The notes beneath the pieces were generated by a model, which was not told the origin of the DNA, did not search any database, and was given only the letters and a program-made list of their open reading frames with translations. From NCBI GenBank assembly GCA_007123695.1, contig SLGN01000358.1:1-8752 (forward strand): 8,752 nucleotides of DNA, given 5' to 3'. Shown here in pieces: positions 6,662-8,752 of the stretch (positions are counted from its first letter, which is position 1; every line of letters starts with the position of its first letter). The DNA is from Verrucomicrobiales bacterium. GTDB lineage: Bacteria > Verrucomicrobiota > Verrucomicrobiia > Verrucomicrobiales > DEV007. The position numbers were made by a program, and so were the translations under genes.

Positions 6662-7947
6662 TCGAAGCGGATGCGCGGGTCGAGGCGCGCGGTGATGAGG
6701 TCCGAGAGCATGTTTCCGAGCATCAGGAGCAGCCCGCCGATGGCGACCGTGCCCATGATGATGGACGAGTCGCGCTCTAGCAGCGCGTTGAAGCCCATCA
6801 GCCCGAAGCCGTCGATGTCGAAGATGCGCTCGATCAGGAAGCTGCCGCCGACCACGAGGGTGAGGGCCTGGCCCATCGTCGCCGCCGCCGGGATGAAGGC
6901 GTTGCGGAGGGCGTGCCCGAAGACGGCGCGCTTGAAGTCGAGGCCCTTGGCCACGGCGGTGCGGACGTAGTCCGAGGCGAGCTGGTCCATCAGGTTGTTC
7001 TTCACCAGCATCGTGAGGCTGGCGAAGCTGCCGACCATGTAGCAGATCAACGGGAGGAAAGCGTGGTGGGCGAGATCCTTGGCCTTGCCCCAGAGGCCGA
7101 GGTCGGCGAAGTCGGCGCTGACGAAGCCCTCCAGCGGGAACCAGCCGAGGCGGGCCGCGAAGACCACGACGAGGAAGACCCCGAGCACGAATCCGGGGAT
7201 GGCGTATCCGGTGAAGATCAGGACCGAGGTCACGTTGTCGAGTAAGGTGCGGTGCTTGATCGCCTTGAGCACGCCGAGGGGGATGCAGATCAGGTAGGTG
7301 AGCACGAGGGAGGTCACGCCGAAGAAAATCGAGATGGGAAAGCGCCGCTTCATCATGTCCCAGACCGGTTCGGAATAGCGGGTCGACTCCCCGAGATTGG
7401 CCTGGAGCAGCCCGCTGAACTTGGGGCGGTAGAGGACGGCGAGGTAGGGCTGGGGGGCGTCGAGCTCCTGCCTGGGGTTGCGCCTCTGCCAGCGCCTGAG
7501 CTGTTCCTCGGGCGTGACGATGCGGGCCCGCCAGCCGGCTGCGTCGACGCCCTCCGCCGGGACGATTTCGGCGCGGCCGTCTGAGAGGCGGCGCACCGTG
7601 ACGGTGTCCGCGGTGCCGGGGATCTTGACCTCGGTCTCGGTGGCCTCGTCGTCGAATTCGGCTCGCGAGCGGTTCGTCTCGCGCGGCACCGCCCCGAGCC
7701 AGGAGAGGTAGGCGATGTAGAAAGGCTTGTCGTGGCCATACTGCTCCTCCAGCTTGAGGAGCTGTCCCGGCGTGAGTCCCGAGGACTGGAGGTTGCTGGA
7801 GCGCCCGCCCTCCTGCATCCGCGCCTCCATCAGGGCCGTCTCGAGGCGTCCGCCCGGGGTGAACTGGATGAGAGCGAAGACCGCGAGGGTCATCCCGACG
7901 AGGGTCGGGGGGATGAGGAGCAGTCTTCGGAGAAAGTAGGCGGACAT
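6658..7947 (-). CDS. yejB: YejB-like inner-membrane permease of the peptide/microcin C importer
   Basis: This 429-residue membrane protein is the first gene of the operon and one half of the importer channel. The N-terminus MSAYFLRRLLLIPPTLVGMT leads into the first helix and QFTPGG (28-33), as in E. coli YejB. Other matching pieces are YGHDKPF (70-76), GYAIPGFVLGVFLVVVFA (247-264), FVSADFADL (275-283), LTMLVKNN (311-318), the EAA-type loop DYVRTAVAKGLDFKRAVFGH (326-345) and the end LDPRIRFE (422-429). The loop between the first and second helices is about 65 residues longer than in E. coli; the extra part (about 85-165) is charged with alternating Val/Thr, suggesting beta structure. The frame is open to 8253, but the residues before Met at 7947 resemble no YejB and the family N-terminus begins exactly here. 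Upstream bases show no good Shine-Dalgarno. Confidence 0.93.
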   Translation of the reverse strand: MSAYFLRRLLLIPPTLVGMTLAVFALIQFTPGGRLETALMEARMQEGGRSSNLQSSGLTPGQLLKLEEQYGHDKPFYIAYLSWLGAVPRETNRSRAEFDDEATETEVKIPGTADTVTVRRLSDGRAEIVPAEGVDAAGWRARIVTPEEQLRRWQRRNPRQELDAPQPYLAVLYRPKFSGLLQANLGESTRYSEPVWDMMKRRFPISIFFGVTSLVLTYLICIPLGVLKAIKHRTLLDNVTSVLIFTGYAIPGFVLGVFLVVVFAARLGWFPLEGFVSADFADLGLWGKAKDLAHHAFLPLICYMVGSFASLTMLVKNNLMDQLASDYVRTAVAKGLDFKRAVFGHALRNAFIPAAATMGQALTLVVGGSFLIERIFDIDGFGLMGFNALLERDSSIIMGTVAIGGLLLMLGNMLSDLITARLDPRIRFE

Positions 7948-8095
7948 GCGGGCAGCGCGGCGCGGGACGGAAAGCGGGAAGTTTCCACGATTCCACCCTG
8001 CGGCACAAGTCCGCATTTGGTCACCGCGTGCCAGCAGCGGCTGTCTCGCTGTTGGCGCTCCAGCGTAGGAACCGGAGCCGTGAGATGAAATTGCA

Positions 8096-8118
8096 CGCGA
8101 GCGAGACGGCTCGTCGCG
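8096..8118. other. Leader hairpin upstream of yejB
   Basis: CGCGA (8096-8100), a bulged G, CGAG (8102-8105), an ACGG loop, then CTCG (8110-8113) and TCGCG (8114-8118) make a nine-pair stem with one bulge. It would lie about 150 nt upstream of yejB in a transcript starting at the candidate promoter. No T-run follows on the minus strand, so it is not a standard terminator. Its function is unknown. Confidence 0.4.
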
Positions 8119-8253
8119 CCTGCGGCACGGGAAGCAACGAAGTGATAGATGTTGGGTCCCGATCCAGATACTTGATTTGTTTCTATTATTGAAGGTTTCC
8201 TCCCAGATTTCGGAGTTGTTTCCAGGAGTGGGCTCTTCGGTGAAATTCCTCAA

Positions 8254-8282
8254 AATAAATCATCTGATTTTCAATTTTTCAA
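8254..8282 (-). promoter_or_regulatory. Candidate sigma-70-type promoter for the yej operon
   Basis: On the minus strand TTGAAA (8282-8277) matches five of six bases of the -35 consensus. It is followed after 17 bases by TTTATT (8259-8254), which matches four of six bases of the -10 consensus. It sits in the AT-rich patch upstream of yejB and would give a leader of about 300 nt. Spacing and position are good, but AT-rich sequence produces such matches by chance, and consensus use in this phylum is uncertain. Confidence 0.3.
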
Positions 8283-8305
8283 ATTCCGGCCCGAAAACCC
8301 ATCGC

Positions 8306-8370
8306 ACCGCCGCCCCCTCGGCGGTAGCACAGGCTTCCAGCCTGTGCCGTCAAGCGGGCATCCTGCCCGC
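8306..8370. repeat. Cluster of three GC-rich hairpins, two with TCC loops
   Basis: Three perfect inverted repeats follow one another. The first is ACCGCCG (8306-8312) with CGGCGGT (8319-8325). The second is GCACAGGCT (8327-8335), TCC, AGCCTGTGC (8339-8347). The third is GCGGGCA (8354-8360), TCC, TGCCCGC (8364-8370). They lie just outside the candidate promoter, on the far side from yejB. Such stacked palindromes are typical of REP-like intergenic repeats; I recall similar units in verrucomicrobial genomes, but that is not checked. Confidence 0.6.
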
Positions 8371-8568
8371 GCAAACAATCTGTCGAAAACCGCATCGATT
8401 CGAAGAAACCGCTGTTCGGGTCGCAGGCGCAGGCGCAGGCGGCGTCGGGAAACTTCCTTCGAGCGTCGAACAAGCCCCAGGCCACGGCACTGACAGATTC
8501 AGGATCACGGGTTCGAATCCAGCGCATCTCCGGAACACGTCGGAACATTCCCACGATTCACCAGTCCC

Positions 8569-8671
8569 GCCATGCCGGAGGCATGGCAGCCTGTAGCCGG
8601 TGGTTGAGCGAGGAACGAGCGACACCACCGGAAACCCGATCCCGCAAAGCACGGCATCCCGGAGGGATGCC
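8569..8671. repeat. Composite palindromic repeat (two GGA-loop palindromes flanking a third hairpin)
   Basis: The outer palindromes are GCCATGCC-GGA-GGCATGGC (8569-8587) and GGCATCCC-GGA-GGGATGCC (8653-8671); both are followed by CAGCC or AGCC. Between them CCGGTGGT (8597-8604) pairs with ACCACCGG (8624-8631) around the loop tgagcgaggaacgagcgac region. This looks like a dispersed intergenic repeat of the REP/BIME type. Units of this style occur, to my knowledge, in Planctomycetes and Verrucomicrobia. No coding function is apparent. Confidence 0.65.
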
Positions 8672-8752
8672 AGCCGCGACCGAACCGCCACGCCGTGCCG
8701 AAACCTCGTCGCCTCGACCGCGCCGAAGCGGATGGCCCGAGATCTCCGAGCC

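Larger units (their letters stand above)
7948..8752. other. Gene-poor region upstream of the yej operon
   Basis: About 800 bp lie between the yejB start and the window edge. Open frames here are short, overlap on both strands and carry no recognisable protein motif, so I call no gene. The segment 8150-8290 is markedly AT-rich for this window and holds the candidate promoter. Beyond it lie a hairpin cluster, a short tRNA T-arm-like fragment, a hexamer run (gcaggc three times at 8423-8440) and a composite palindromic repeat; these are listed separately. Confidence 0.7.

Noticed and set aside
5267..6970. Plus-strand open frame of 567 codons opposite yejE/yejB
   Set aside because: Low-complexity antisense product spanning the junction of two real genes; no domain signal.
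8161..8200. Second promoter candidate (TTCAAT, 17 bases, TATCTG on the minus strand)
   Set aside because: The -35 match is poor; the match at 8254-8282 is better.
7948..8253. N-terminal extension of YejB from ATG 8253
   Set aside because: It would precede the classic YejB N-terminus with 102 residues lacking any motif, and it crosses the putative leader hairpin.
8306..8325. Intrinsic terminator for a gene beyond the right edge
   Set aside because: The stem is GC-rich, but on the minus strand the nearest T-run is four bases long and about nine bases away, which is too weak to call.
8440..8535. Complete tRNA gene
   Set aside because: Only the T-loop looks right; T-stem pairing fails at two of five positions, the anticodon position lacks the expected U33, and no 5' acceptor strand is found.
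8177..8596. Plus-strand open frame of 139 codons in the upstream region
   Set aside because: It is built largely from the palindromic repeats and has no family features.

Overview
The window is a GC-rich stretch that reads almost entirely on the minus strand. It holds one operon for a Yej-type (microcin C / oligopeptide) ABC importer. In transcription order, from right to left, the genes are: inner-membrane permease YejB (7947-6658), permease YejE (6661-5141), periplasmic solute-binding protein YejA (4946-2883), a first ATPase of the OppD/DppD type (2886-1900), a DUF2887/Rpn-like PD-(D/E)XK nuclease-family gene (1886-1032), and a second ATPase of the OppF/DppF type (983-15). YejB/YejE and YejA/first ATPase each share an ATGA stop-start overlap, so they are very probably co-translated. 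Compared with the Escherichia coli yejABEF arrangement as I recall it, the binding protein has moved to third place and the fused two-domain ATPase YejF is two separate genes with a foreign-looking nuclease-family gene between them.

The importer genes share one oddity: all three envelope-facing proteins are longer than their E. coli counterparts. YejB has about 65 extra residues in the loop after its first membrane helix. YejE has an N-terminal extension with one or two extra hydrophobic segments plus an inserted stretch that looks like a MORN_2/YwqK repeat. YejA has a charged helical, coiled-coil-like segment directly after the signal peptide. A plausible reading is a lineage-specific elaboration of the periplasmic face of the transporter.

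Non-coding structure is concentrated in two places. The yejE-yejA gap holds a roughly 176-bp element with near-perfect inverted ends (4925-5100). Its left end overlaps the first codons of yejA, so the repeat supplies the candidate start codons. About 800 bp upstream of yejB (7948-8752) contain no convincing gene. They hold an AT-rich patch with a candidate promoter, a leader hairpin, a cluster of three hairpins (8306-8370), a composite repeat of three palindromes (8569-8671), and a short tRNA T-arm-like fragment. Most of these palindromes share a stem-TCC/GGA-stem design with a three-base loop, pointing to one dispersed repeat family.

Host: the high GC, weak or absent Shine-Dalgarno sequences, and palindromic repeat style (for example GGCATCCC-GGA-GGGATGCC) suggest a member of the Planctomycetes/Verrucomicrobia group, most likely Verrucomicrobia. 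This is inference from style, not a database match. I do not see a complete new defence or mobile system. The best candidates for a second look are the nuclease gene nested between the two ATPases, the repeat element supplying the yejA start, and the insertions in the transporter.
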